A stretch of DNA of 64,000 bases. Source: Astrocystis sublimbata (taxonomy: Eukaryota > Ascomycota > Sordariomycetes > Xylariales > Xylariaceae). The number at the start of each line of letters is the position of its first letter. Positions within the stretch are counted from its first letter, which is position 1. The position numbers were made by a program, and so were the translations under genes. A model generated the notes under the pieces. It was not told the origin of the DNA, searched no databases, and saw only the letters and a program-made list of their open reading frames with translations. The stretch covers positions 186,001 to 250,000 of the forward strand of contig JAJNNY010000031.1 of assembly GCA_022453515.1 (NCBI GenBank), in the 5' to 3' direction. This document shows, one piece after another, positions 37,743 to 49,991 of the stretch.

Positions 37743-39202
37743 GTTTGCGATAGCGGCGACGACTTGCACAATGATCCAGGGGTCAGGGGGTTCAGGGCGG
37801 CCAGGGGGGTTTAGAAGAATCGAAGAAAAGACCTCGACCGAAAAATTCTCACGACAAAGAGCGAGCTCTTTCAACAAAGAGGGTTCCTCTAAAAGAGGGG
37901 CATTGCCCCTTTTATCTGCACGGTTTGGTCACGATGACCCTCGAAGGGGTTGCACAGCGGCTTCGCACGGGAACGGACCACATTTCAAATCAATTACACA
38001 CCATCCCAATGGTAAGCTCCCAGGAAGGTATGACTGTAACCATTTCGTTGTGCTTAAACGGAAACATGTTTACGATGGCTCGCACCAATGGCCAATCGCC
38101 CTCCGGAGTACTCGCCATTGGAGCGAGTGCGGGGGGGCGCCTTGGAGTTGGGGTTAGGCACATTCGGGTTGCTTTAACCCCGCGATACGCCGCGCAGCTG
38201 AAGCTAGCATTTACCGCACCAATTGGTTGCCATCCGTCAGCTAATTGTAGATGAAAAACAACCCCACGCACCCGGTTTTGTAATGGCAATATCTTGCTTT
38301 TTGAGCTTAGTCAATGACTAGGCTAGAGCGCTTAACTGCTATCGGGGTTTTGGTCGTTTTTTTTCGTGGGGAAAAGTGGTCCAGGCATTGCTATCCCACT
38401 TTAAGTGATTACTTGTAGTTGTCCGTACAAAGCTTCATGTCTCGGCTTGTCCGAGAGTGATCAATGACGGATCAGGTAATTCGCCTTCGCCGTCGCCTTT
38501 ACTGCGATATGATTCAATAACAATCTGTCACGAGCTTTTCATGTGTGACTGGGGAGTTGCAGAGATTTTGGTGTGAGATACATATATGTCTTCGACGTTA
38601 AACTGGATCACAATGTACAAGAACATGTTCCTCCATGTGTTGAGTCTTGGGCACCATGTGCAGACAACAATTTATTAGCTGCCAGTATATTGAGTTCTTA
38701 AATACTATGATCTGATAAGTGCTTATATGCCTTTGTACTAGGTATCTATCTACCTTTATAATTCAGCTTGCGCCGACATGATCATGTTGCGCAAAATCTT
38801 GATAGAAAACCAGAAATGTTGCTTTGGCGTGAGATCAATGTGAGACTTTGCTCGGGGAGGCTATCCACATTGCGCTGGAAGTAGTGTAAACTAGCGCGTT
38901 GGCAACGAATAAGAGTCTTCGACGAAGAAAGCCTGCCCAGGTCACAGTTGACGATGCTCTCTTGACCGTAGCAAATCCCCAATAGGTCCTGGGCCTGCAT
39001 GGTCGCTGTCGCTGCGGCCAGTCGCCTCGTACTATTGGTATCGAAACTCAACGAAGAGCGCACCCGAGGGACACTATCTTGCTGTAGGGTAGTCTCTTGT
39101 AGAAGTCGCCCCTTTTCTTTCCGCTCGCTTTCGTGTGAAACTCTACCAAAGTAGATCAACAGCTCTGGAATCTATGGGCTTTTGAAAATACGCATAGTGT
39201 AT
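37743..39202. other. Upstream region of the arabinitol dehydrogenase gene; no gene recognised
   Basis: About 1.5 kb containing the lad1 promoter and the 3' flank of the transporter pseudogene. Two adjoining palindromes occur at 37886-37898 (CCTCTAAAAGAGG) and 37897-37909 (GGGGCATTGCCCC), about 150 bases upstream of the start codon. GTGGGG at about 38365 fits the carbon-catabolite repressor consensus SYGGRG, though such hexamers are common by chance. ORFs here are motif-free. Confidence 0.4.
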
Positions 39203-40563
39203 TCATCTGCCTTTATCATCATTTGCGGTCCTTTTCTTTCGCCATTCCCACCCCTTTCGTCTTAAAGTCCAAACAGCAACCATACCGCTCAGCCCCTCTA
39301 CGAGAGCAAGAAGAGTGAACCACCAGGAGTAGCCGATCGAGCTTACAACAGGGTGCAAAATAGCAACGATAGCGGCGGACAAGGTGCAACGGCAGATATT
39401 GTTACTAGCCCCAGCTGTGCCCGGGCTGGCTGGAAAGATGTCAACAATCAGCGCACTGTAGATCTGGTGCAGGACAGTGGACTTCGCCCCGATGAAGAAT
39501 TGGAGGATAAGTGGTATGGCCGGATGGGAGTGCGTATGGACAGCCCAGCCAAAACCCCCAACTGCGAACATGGAGACGAACATTATCGGTACGCTCGCAG
39601 CCGACCGCGCTTTCTCTATCGGAAATGCCGAGATGTCGATTCCTTTCCTTTTGTCAGGCGAAAATCCCGCCTGTATAGCAGTCTTCTTAAAGCTCCAGTC
39701 CATCAACCTCCCAGCTATCACACCTCCGAAGATGACGCCGCCTCCGCCGGCAAGGAAAGACAGTCCCACTTCGAGATCGTTGAACCCGTAGCCGGGGCCA
39801 TATATCTGTGGGATCGATGCTTGGATGCAATACCACATGGCATAGGGTGTCGCGCATAACCATAGAATGAGAGCCGTGTCTCGATGAAAGAGTAGGCGTA
39901 TGGATGGGACTGGATTCGGCGCTGAAAATCTGCCACGACCTGTCTTGCCAAAATTGGGATCATCGGTTCTCGGATTGGGTTTTTTGCCCGGGTTAGGAAC
40001 AGCAGACTCGAAATCCTTCTCTCCTCGTAGACGCGTATGCTTCTCAGTACCTTCAAGGTCACAACAAGAGGCGTCTGCCGCACCTAAACGCCGACGTCCC
40101 AGTATGCGTTGCAGGAGCTGCCACCACGTAGCCCATATACCCTGGGGCTGGACGGCGCCATTGCCGACAACGGATCGCCCCGTCTCCGGCATCGTCCACC
40201 CGATAAGCAGCAGCGCCACCGCACCGAAGATCAAGAGCGTTGCAGAACCACGTACAGCGTGATGGTGAGGTTGATTGCCTGGACTGATGTATGGTAGCGC
40301 TCGGCGAGGAGGTCGATGATGGGGAAATAGATTGTTGCCGTCAATGACGATGCTAGAGATAGGTATCCGAGCAGGAAGGTGAGATATACGATCATGGAAT
40401 TGGGGAAGACTGAGTGAGGATACTCTTCCATAGCTGGACAGCTACTAGCTGTTTGAGTAACATCCTGTGACTCTGTCTGCGCCGTTCCGATGTCGTCGAT
40501 GGGCGTGCCGGGCGGCGGGGGCTTCTCTTCGGAACGTTCACTGTCTGTCATGATTTTCTGCAT
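39203..40563 (-). pseudogene. MFS transporter (DHA1 drug:H+ antiporter type) with internal deletion and frameshift
   Basis: The 5' part starts at ATG 40563 and encodes a hydrophilic N-terminus, TM1 (MIVYLTFLLGYLSLASSLTA) and the first half of TM2 (INLTITLYVVLQ), then stops at 40231. The 3' part continues in a different frame from about 40240 with the end of TM6 (LIFGAVALLLIGWTMPETGR), a hydrophilic central loop, and TM7-TM12 (to 39203). About 130 residues, TM2b to TM6a including the motif-A loop between TM2 and TM3, are simply absent. A complete MFS antiporter has 12 helices and roughly 500 residues; the two pieces here total about 455. No splice arrangement can supply the missing segment. 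It is therefore a broken gene or an assembly collapse. The family exports drugs, polyamines or dityrosine-like compounds; the substrate is not deducible. Confidence 0.8.
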
Positions 40564-41467
40564 GGTGACGGTGAAGATGAAGGATAATCTCGAAATGATA
40601 ATGGGTAATTAAAGAAACCACCCGTACGAATGCGGTTGAACGACATTGTCCATTCTGCATCAAGAGCAATACGCATCACGTTGCTACTGTATCTTCAAAC
40701 AAAATAATTACCCCAGGGATCGAAATGCTGTTATGCCGAATGCTGCATCTAGCACATGGTGCGAGGGGCAATCAAGCTGGATTGGCAATTCAATGTGCAA
40801 GGGGAGCATGTTGCCCCGAGTATGATAGGCTAGGGTATCGCTTCCTTCCCTGGGCCTCATATCCAATCAGATGTGAACGGCATCGCGGGGTTTGCAACTG
40901 TGTGTCGTTGGGATAGTCTTTTGCTGTGGAACTTCGCTAGTAGTTTTACTTCCAACATGTGAAAGTGTTTGTGTCGGACAAGGCCTAGCGTTAGACTGCC
41001 TGTTATAATGGCAATGAATTATATGCCACTTCCAGTGAGTGTGTAGTGTAGACCTTCTCAGTTCTAATCATAACCTAATATGACGCACAATAACTACGTA
41101 CAAGGAATCTGTAACATATCTGAGATCATTGAAGTTTGTAAAACCTCTACAGAGGGGATGACAATCAGAATCTACAGTCCATGGTCTGTCTATCTGAGAT
41201 GGGTCTAGTGTTTAGTTTCCTTGTGTTGTGTAGGTATCTAATTCGCACATATAAGAGGCACACGAACCTTAAAGGAGCAGGGGTGATGCACCCTTTGTTG
41301 GTACACTCGCATGAAGGCTATTCACTATCAGTGACAAGGCCAGTGTGACAGTAACCTCCAACACCCATTTGCCCCTCATATAAGTATCAAGTAGATATTT
41401 CGTAATTTCCCATTAATGATTTCGGTATGGTACGTCGTTGCCGATTCGGAAAAGTTCAGCAGTCAAT
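40564..41467. other. Divergent intergenic region between MFS pseudogene and kinase gene
   Basis: About 0.9 kb between two divergent genes, rather AT-rich in the half nearest the kinase gene. No ORF or RNA gene recognised. Confidence 0.45.
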
Positions 41468-42825
41468 ATGGCACCTAGCACCGACCCCAGTATCTGGAAT
41501 CAGCAGATCGCGGTCCCGGCTGAGGTTATCTCATATGTCGATGATGCTGTGACAAAGTGTATGTAATACCTGGGAGACCTGACATGTTATCTCTCCAACT
41601 TGTTGACCTCGATACCTAGTGATGCCTGAAGGCACCAAAGTCAAAAGCATCGTGGCATATGGCTCCTCATACTGGGCGCGTACAGCGAGAATTGACACTC
41701 TCGATGCTGACAAGAATGATGTGTCCTACTTCATGAAAGTGAGAAAAGTGGCAATACAAACAATATGAGGGAGATATATGCTGACTTGATTGAACACAGG
41801 TTCATCTGGGAGAGGCTGGCTACAAGTTAGTTCTTGGCGAGTTTCACTCCATGAATACTCTGTGGTCCGTCATGCCAGAGATCGTTGCGAAACCTTACGG
41901 ATACGGGTCCTATGAGAAGATGGATGACGTTCACTTCTTCCTGTGCTCTTTCCATAACTTGACTGGTAATATTCCCGACCTTGGTGACTTTCCTGCGCGC
42001 ATTGCAGAGCTACATGGGCGACAGGTATCTCCAGATGGAAAGTTTGGTTTCCCATACCAATCGTTTGGCGGTCGGCTTCCGCAATTTTTCCCTGTGACAG
42101 ATAGCTGGGAGGAGACTTTCACGTCTGGAATGCAGTTTGTCTTCGACAGCGAAGAGAACACGCAAGGATATGACGAGGACATGGCTCGACTTGAGAAAGA
42201 CATCATTGAAAAAGTCATTCCACGTCTTATTCGCCCACTAGAGACCGGGCCTCAAAAGATCCAACCCCGGCTGGTTCATGGCGATCTATGGGATGGCAAT
42301 TGCTCCGTCGATGTCAACACTAATCGGCCTGTCATCTTTGATGCCACTTGTTTATGGGCCCACAATGAGTGTAGGCCATTCTCGTTTGTCTCAGGGGAGG
42401 GTTTATTGAGGGTTCAAGGCCGACTGACTACCCTCGTCTGTAGATGAACTTGGTCCTTGGCAACCAGAGCGACACGAAATGAGCCGGCCGTACATCGAAG
42501 AGTACACCAAGCACTTCCCCAAGTCCGAGCCCAGAGAAGACTTCGATGATCGTGTACTATTGTATTCTATGTAAGAGGTCCCCCTCGTATCAGCGTACGT
42601 CTCCGTCCACGACCAAGCTAATTTCCGACTCGGTAGGAGATTTAATCTACACGCATCATCCCTCTATCCTGGGAATTATATGTTTAGAGACATGTTAGTT
42701 GTTATAACCGACGCTGGGATATATCACTACTGACCAATTCCAGAGCTCGAGAAGACATGCGAAAGCTTGTGGGAAAGTTCCCTGGGGGATACGAAGCCTG
42801 GTCCAACCAGCAGCAGTCTGTTTAG
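41468..42825 (+). CDS. Fructosamine/ketosamine 3-kinase family protein
   Basis: Six exons join(41468..41558, 41620..41738, 41800..42370, 42444..42570, 42637..42693, 42744..42825), 348 aa; all five introns are 50-73 bp, GT-AG and frame-consistent. The fold is that of the aminoglycoside-phosphotransferase/protein-kinase-like group. The catalytic loop is LVHGDLWDGN (Asp base and Asn) and the metal-binding segment is PVIFDATCLWAHNEYELGPW, the signature of the fructosamine kinase family. The N-terminal part has SIVAYGSSYWARTARI in the nucleotide-binding lobe. Classical members phosphorylate ketosamines on glycated proteins so that the sugar falls off (deglycation). Fungal genomes carry several divergent copies whose substrates are unknown, so only the family call is firm. 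It is the only intact protein gene between 39.2 and 50 kb. Confidence 0.82.
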
Positions 42826-43080
42826 AACAAGGTTGATGCTAGGTAGCTTTTCTCCGACACGCCGGCCAAATCGGAAGTTTTCAGACCGACTGCGCTGGAG
42901 GAAACCGCCAGGATCAAGACCAAGGCATACTTAGATACCTTCTACGGAATTTAGGTCAGCTCATGAAACCAGGCTGGCAAAATGGCGTCCATCACGTGCC
43001 GAAGAGGTATATTCACATAGCCACTTCATCGCGGTCTTTGTCGGAATTATGTGTCAATTGCTATAGATATAGGATTGTAA

Positions 43081-43842
43081 TCAGCAGCCTTCGACGAGTC
43101 CAATATTGACGTTGGTCGTATTCTGCAGCAATAGACCACACTCGCCGACGTTGTGCGCATTCACTTTCTCGATCGTGAGACCGTCAACATTCCACGCCTC
43201 GACGGCGTGGCCTTCCGCACCGCTGACGGTGATTGTGCCCATCTTTACATTTGAGCTCCTAGCCTGATCATGGTCGAAGCGGATACCGAACCCGCTCTCA
43301 AGGTCCATGGTAATTTCACCCAGCTCCAGATCCTTGGCGTAGAAGAACCGCATTCCCATGCTGGGAGAGCCCGCTGTTGCCGATAGGTCAGATTCATTTG
43401 TCCAAGCGTTTGAAGTTTACCGATTCAGATGAAAATATTAGGAGAATGAGGAGAGAGGTGTATACATACTCAGATGAAGGTACGGGATCTTGGTACCGAC
43501 CGAGTTCACCGACTCAACGGCGGCGTGGTAAGGCCGGCTGGTTGCGTGAATAGTACCGCAGCCCTCGAAGATCTTGCCGCTGGGGATGGTGATGGTCTCG
43601 GCGCCGATTGATCCCGACGCCATCACGACAGTACGCTCTCCAGCTGGTGTCGAGACGAGAGCAGCCTGGATCGCGGCCCGGTAGTCCTCTCCCGCGTAGA
43701 AGGTAGTCGTCTCATTTGACGCTGTGTACAGCTTATCGGAGCCGACGACGGTGGCGTAGGGTGTGCCGGCGCCGCATTGGGCGCTGGCGCACGATGCGAT
43801 GGCTAGCACGCCGGCCGCTACGGAGTTGAGGATTCGAGTCAT
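43081..43842 (-). CDS. Truncated secreted beta-helix (pectin-lyase-fold) protein
   Basis: Two exons, complement(join(43081..43373, 43470..43842)), 221 aa. A signal peptide is clear (MTRILNSVAAGVLAIASCAS, cleavage likely after ASA). The mature part begins as in fungal exopolygalacturonase-like proteins (CGAGTPYATVV). It runs through several beta-helix coils (GSPSMGMRFFYAKDLELGEI, VEAWNVDGLTIEKVNAHNVG, LLLQNTTNVNIGLVEG) and ends abruptly in a Cys codon followed by TGA. Members of this fold normally continue for a further 150-200 residues, where the catalytic carboxylates of GH28-type enzymes lie. Only 255 bases separate the stop from the convergent kinase gene and they show no continuation. I infer a 3'-truncated, probably inactive gene. 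The exact glycoside hydrolase or lyase family is uncertain. Confidence 0.65.
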
Positions 43843-45084
43843 GGCTGCTAGAATTGTGTCGTGTGGGATGGCTGGAGAAGGACGATGGCGAACAGCTGAA
43901 CTATCAACATCTCACCCTTCTCCATGGCGACTGTTTATATACTTTGTCACCGTCGCATCGGGAGCCTCGTTTCGATCAAATTGTAGTGTAGGTAACAACG
44001 ACGAACGCGGAGTCCTCCGTGCGTTCGATGCCAAGTACCCAGACCTGTGATCGAGCGGCTATTCTCCCATGAATGCACCAATCTAGGCACACCACGGAGC
44101 TCAGCGACCCAGTCAGATTCTCACGTACCTACATGTTAGTTGCTCGCTACCAGGAACCCTCACTGCGGAAGAATAGAAGCTGCATGGGATGCTCCGCAGC
44201 CTTTTTTAACCTCCTCACATCATAGGGCCTTTGCGCTTAGCTGAAAGACAGTAGGTAGGCATAATGGGGAAGATGTAAAATTCCTAGGCTCTAGCTATCG
44301 GGTTACGTTACCACAGGTTTATGTCGCAATACTACCTCGCCTAGGCATATTGGGTCCGTGCGTCGCCCAGATCTCGTATCGCGATGCCTTTTCTTCTTTC
44401 GCCATGGTTCTTCGATGTGTTACCTGAATTGCTACGCGACCAACATCAGTCTAATCAGATCCCGAAACCCATCTTTTCATGACATGTTAGTGGGAAGATT
44501 CGTGAACAAACGGGTCACGGCATTCTCAATACAATAACTAATCTATTGGTCCGGGAAAAAAACATCGCCTTAGCTGACTATATTAAGCCTGAGCGGAAGA
44601 TTCTTAGGTCTTGGGGAATAGACTCAATGTCCCTGTTTACGTACAACGAACCTACAGCTTCTTGCAGTAACACCTGTATTGATATACCTGGTTCATTGGT
44701 ACTTAATATACCTACGATTTGGTTTCGAGTAACGTATCACTTTCTATGCCCAACCTATCAAGCAATGGACGGTCGACATTGTATGTGCTACGTTCACATG
44801 CATTTAAGAATCATAGATGTGGTAATGGATGAACGAGTAATAGTACTATATAATAATAACTATATGTTTTCTTCGACGTTCCTTCTTATCGTTCTTATCT
44901 GCGCAGTATTTTGAATTGCAAGAGAGTATGAATCACTCGACGAACTTATTGAACCTATTCGAAAGTCGGTTGTAAAGTCTCCGGTATAAGTGCGGCAATG
45001 TTTCGCGGTAGTCAATTGCCCGATTTCGCAACCTGGCCTCAGCCTAGCGTAGTCTCTCTACATGAAGGACACTCGCTGGATGAT
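43843..45084. other. Intergenic region, nothing recognised
   Basis: About 1.2 kb between the truncated beta-helix gene and the 3' end of the NLR gene. The stretch 44520-44900 is AT-rich. A 122-codon ORF there (44546-44914, starting GTG-like rather than ATG) has no recognisable motif and is not called. Confidence 0.45.
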
Positions 45085-48000
45085 TTATGTTTGGTTCGCA
45101 GGTCGTCGAGGCATCGCGCGTATGCCAGAGAAGCGACTATTGCCGGAAGCCCCCTCGTCGGCGATGTCAAGTCCGCGTCGTATGACGGCCACATCTGCTC
45201 TGTTGGCGAAGATGACCTCCCCGGACGGTCGCACGTCAACTTGGACTTTGTTTACCAAGCTGATCCAATCATCTGGTATGAAGAAGTGTCTGACGAATTT
45301 TTCACTGTCGACTGGTAGACTGCTTGGCTCATTTAGTGCGGACGCCTTTGGGGCTATGGCAGCTGAGCATATCCAATTGTCGGAGTCGAGGAAAATAACA
45401 CGTTCGCTCGCGACGCCGACTACGGTAGCAACTTGAGTGCCGATTGGTTCAAAGTCCAATATGGGGCTTATGTTGTTGCTTTCTTCCTTGCCAGCATTGG
45501 ATGAGCGCGTGAACTTGGAGACTAATTCGCGAAGATCCCATAAGTGATATGATGGGTGAGAAGAAGTCCTTGGCATGAGCATCGCTACTGGCAAGCCGTG
45601 GACAGTGGCAACGTAGTCAGGATGACAAAAGGGGATAATAAATCTCAGAGATACCATATTAGGAACATCGAGATTCACGGTACCAATCTGGGTAAAAGTC
45701 TCCCACTCATAGAATGATGCCGCGCTTGCTCCGAATCGAATCAGCAAGTCTTCGCTCCTATATACTGCAAGCCATCTCTGGTGACGGATATCCTTTGGAC
45801 TCGGGGTGGATTGAATAGCACTGGAAGATGATAAGCCCCACAAGGCATCTTGCATCTCGTTGGTGATGAGCAATCGGTCGTGCTTGAAGGAGGCAATGAC
45901 TTGTGAAATTATGGAGTGACCCTTCATATCAAACAGTATCTCGTCCGAGGCCCAGCTTCCCGGAGATTTCGAGATCAGCTTTCTGCTTGTTACCCTACCG
46001 GTCGTGTCGGCGCATGTGAGGATGCAACCATCGGCATCATAGTGAAGCGTCCTGATCGCTGAATGTCGCCCATGCGTGAACAGCTCTTGGCCTTGAGATG
46101 CCGAGGAAGACAAGTTGAATACCAGCACTCTCCCGTCATCTTTGCCACAAATCACGCCCGATGTGCCCGTCATGCATGTCATTGCGGTGATGGGAGCATG
46201 GTCTTCGGTGTGGCCATGTTCCAAAGGCTGCGCGACTGCGGGGTATGGAATCACCTCATTGTCGTCGTTATCGATCTCATGTCGATGAAGTACTGTCGGG
46301 TCCCATATGCTGAAAGATACGCCGCCTATGTTGAGAAGGCGTAGGCTATCTGGCGTGAAAGCGATCTTCTTTACCCTCATCGAGTCTTCATTAGAGCGCA
46401 GTCGATGTATGAAACTAAACGTCCTCATATCGAAAAGATTCACGTTCCCCTGCGAGTCCGCAGTGACTAATGTCCGCCCATCCGAGGAGCAATCAATGGT
46501 TTGTGCATTGACTCCTTCCAGAGTTGCTTGGATTTCGCCAGAGTCGGTGTCGAATATCACGACATCGCCGTCCGAGTATGCTGCCACCAAAAGATTGTAT
46601 TCTAATGTGGAACCGAAAGAAAGTGCCGACACGGAGACCTTGGGAAAAGGTTTTTTCGTTCCATATCTATGTGACCCATCCTCTTTGTCGTACATGTCGT
46701 ATATCTCCTCGCTGTCAAGAGCCCACAGGAGGATGTCTTCTCCCCTGTATACTACTGCAAGGAGATTCTGTTGGACACTAAAGACTGCAGCAGTTGGGCA
46801 ATGGGTACGGAGCTGGGGATCCGTCTCAAGGAGATCCCTTGTCCAGTCAATGGGATCCCCTCGGGATATATCGTTGGATATGTCCCAGTGAACTATCAGG
46901 TTGTTCTTGACAGCCGCCAGAAGCACTTCGTCGTCTTTTACAAATGCCATCGATAGACACACAGCTGGAACAAGGAAAGACGTGACCTGTTCGAAAGAGT
47001 TGAGATCCCAAACCCGGACAGTCTTTGCCCCTCCGGTCGCAAAAAGTCTGCCTTTTTCGCCGAACGTGATACTCCATACTGGTTCTTGATGCATCAATGT
47101 ATCAATCTGCAATAATGTGGCTGTGTCATATATCGCAACTTTTCTATAAGAGACCAGTGATTAGAGGGCTCTGGTAACATTGGAGAATTGTTTAATGCAC
47201 TGACTTGTTCGATAATGTTATGGCTGTCCTTTTTCCTGATGATGCAATGTCTATCGGCTTGGAAGTAGAAGGGTACAAGATTGTGCAAAGACGATCATCC
47301 CACTTCTCGGAGACACAGCCTTGTAAGTGAAGCCCCCGATATGGATTCACAAATTGCTTTCGAAGCGCTGACTCATTCGGGCAAAATGGAGGTATCGAAG
47401 AATGGATACAGGATGGATTCTGATTGAGTCGCTTGCCAAACTTATTAACAAGCCTGACTAAATCAGTACCCCATTGCACTATTATTGACAGTTTCTTCTG
47501 ACTTGCGACTGTTGGCTCCAGCTGCAGCCGACGGGCTGCTAAATTTGTACAGCTTTGACCTGCCTGGTATAGGCGTTGCAAGTCATATCTTTTAGCCAAT
47601 TGTTCAATCCAGACTAGGACTTCACGCGAGCCGAGGAATCTCGCCAGCTCGGCGAAAACCTCGTCGTCCATTGATTCAATCTGAAGCGCATGCTGGAAAA
47701 GAAAAGTAGAGGCGTAATCGTAGAACACCGAGTTGGCGCTGCTGGTAGTACTATCTGCGACGCGACGATTTCTCGATCCTGTCTTATTATTTCCTTGCTC
47801 TCCGCATAATGTTTGGATGCAAACAAGTGCCATTCTCTTGTGGACGGCTGAGTTGTCGATGAAGAACTCAGGGCTAATGTCTTTGTGACTCAAAAATTCT
47901 CTCGCGGTCAAGTGAACGAGCTGAATCTTGTTTGCTTGGTCCACGAAAACCAAGTTTCGGCAAGTGCTAATGGAGTTTCCAATGTCGCCGACCGAGTCCT

Positions 48001-49991
48001 TGATGTCTGCTTCGACAGCGGAATGCATCTCATCGACAGACAACGGTCTGAACGCGCAGGTTGCCCAGACGAGGAGAGATTTCGCTAAGTCCTTCCCGAA
48101 TTTAGCACGAGACATCTCATCAACGATTCGGCTGTACAGTGCATTCATGTCTGAATGTTGATTATTTAAGACTTGGTTGATGTCTGCGGCTGTGTGAGCG
48201 CCACGAAGCTCCCTGAGAACAAGGCTTACCCATAGAAAACAGCCCCTGGAGCTTTAAATAATACGATCAGAAATGTCCTGCTGCTCGACGATAGTCGCCC
48301 CTGGGAGACGATGAAGATTCGCGCTGAGAAAGGATGCAATGTCTGCTTTATTGTCTTCCAATATATTTTCGGATACCACCTCCATTGACGGATCATTGGC
48401 GCTCAGGTATGCTTCGACACCTTCTCTTGATGTCGCTAGGATGCATAGGGGCCATATCTCTTGAGCTTTCTTCAGAAAGAACATGAGCTCCGAGCTATCT
48501 TTACACTCATCAACAGCATCAATCACCTAATATTGTGACCTCGTGACTTTTACTTTCAAAAGCGAGTCGCTAAAAACCCGACGCCACACTGGAATATGAT
48601 CGATTTTATCAATGGGATCTTCCTTCCAGGAATTAGCAGCTTGTGCTATCGCTTCAAAACCCTCGGGATGCAAGACCGCCATTTGCCATGCCATCGAACG
48701 GAGTAAGTCATTGACATTACCCTTCCCCTCGTGACCATAGCTGAAAAAGAAATAACAGCAATCAAGACCTGACGCGCGTATGTGGCTGACGATATGCGAT
48801 GCAAGGACAGTTTTACCGGCACCAGGCCGCCCCCGAAGCCAAAAGAATTTGAATGCCAATGCGTCACGCCATTGTTGAAAAGAGTCTTTCTCAACCAGCC
48901 ACTGACATGAACCGGGCAATTTTCGTGTCTGGCTGTTTATGAGGTCGTCTTCAGGGGCGCCGTTGACGCCTAGGAACTTGCTGAGAGATGCCAAATCGTC
49001 ACCATCGAGTACTTTCTTATCTGTCTTCAGTGGTGTCCTTTGATTGTTGATAGTGGTCACCAACGCATTTCGCACCAATATATAAGACGGGTCTTTTGGA
49101 CTGGCGTATTTTGCGACATCACGATGATTGCCATCCAGGTATATCCGTCGTTCGTTTGCATAGTTCATAACCGCGCAATGTTTCTCGACGATTAGACCTT
49201 TTCCTGCTCCGTAGAACATCGGCTTCGTCTCGAATAAAGAGAACAGTTGTAGAGAATCAGAGTACTGAGGAAATTCCTCGTTGATTGACTGCAACATGTT
49301 TGACTGGGGAGCCAGGTCGTCCACGAAAGGTCGCGGTCCTGCGAGCACGAGGAAGCGGCTCAGTAACTGGGCAACGCCAGCACCTTGATGAGGCACACCC
49401 AAGAAAAAGATAGCCCGTACCCTTTCCGCCAATTTGCTGTAGGCCGGAATTTGATGTGCCAGGATGTATGCTTTCTTGATCACCAAACCACCCATGCTAT
49501 GACCCACGAACAGAATTGGACCCTGTAGCCAATGAGAACAGGTTTTGCATCACAGCTGAACAACAACTCACATTTATGTTCGAAATAATTGAAGGGCAGT
49601 GGTGAACATTGGCAAGTAAGTTATTTGCGAAATCGTTGATGTCGAGGACAGACTCCCGGGTGAGCCCTGACGAATACCCAAATGTGTGTATGCGAACATC
49701 GTGGAAGGCATCGTCGCGTGAAAGCCAGTCTCGAGGCCAGAAAGTACCGCTGTCCGCCTTCGACCATGTGCTTCGAGAGCCTCCGTTAAGGCCATGCACA
49801 AATATCAGATCAGCTGCAGCCTGCCCTTCAGGTTCGTATACGGTTGTCAAGCCCAGTGGTCCCTTCGGAGGCTCTGGTTCATCCTTATCTACTGCACTTT
49901 CATTTTTTCCAGCTGCATGTCTTTTCCAAAACGCCTTCTTCGAAGTTGTTGCTGATTTCTGTGATAAAGATTCGGAAGATATGTTCATCAT
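45085..49991 (-). pseudogene. Fungal NLR (alpha/beta-hydrolase, NACHT, WD40-like) interrupted by two in-frame stops
   Basis: Three exons, complement(join(45085..47143, 47205..49522, 49572..49991)), spanning 1,598 codons. The N-terminal alpha/beta-hydrolase (SesB-like) has DLIFVHGLNGGSRSTW, the nucleophile elbow GHSMGG (Ser149) and a candidate catalytic His in LDGNHRDVAKY. The NACHT ATPase has the Walker A motif GRPGAGKT (residues 371-378) and the Walker B-like VIDAVDEC. A helical linker and a degenerate WD40-type propeller region (KTVRVWDLNSFEQVTSF and similar) follow. A TAG at 48529-48527 falls directly before VIDAVDEC, where such proteins usually have Trp, and a TAA at 48256-48254 falls 90 codons later. 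The frame stays open across both and through both introns. The family mediates vegetative incompatibility and non-self recognition in fungi. Read as a recent pseudogene or an allele relying on recoding or editing. Confidence 0.85.

Noticed and set aside
48502..48528. A tiny intron removing the first NLR stop (GTAAAA to TTAG, 27 bases)
   Set aside because: Too short to splice in any known fungus, and it would delete conserved residues before VIDAVDEC. It also would not deal with the second stop.
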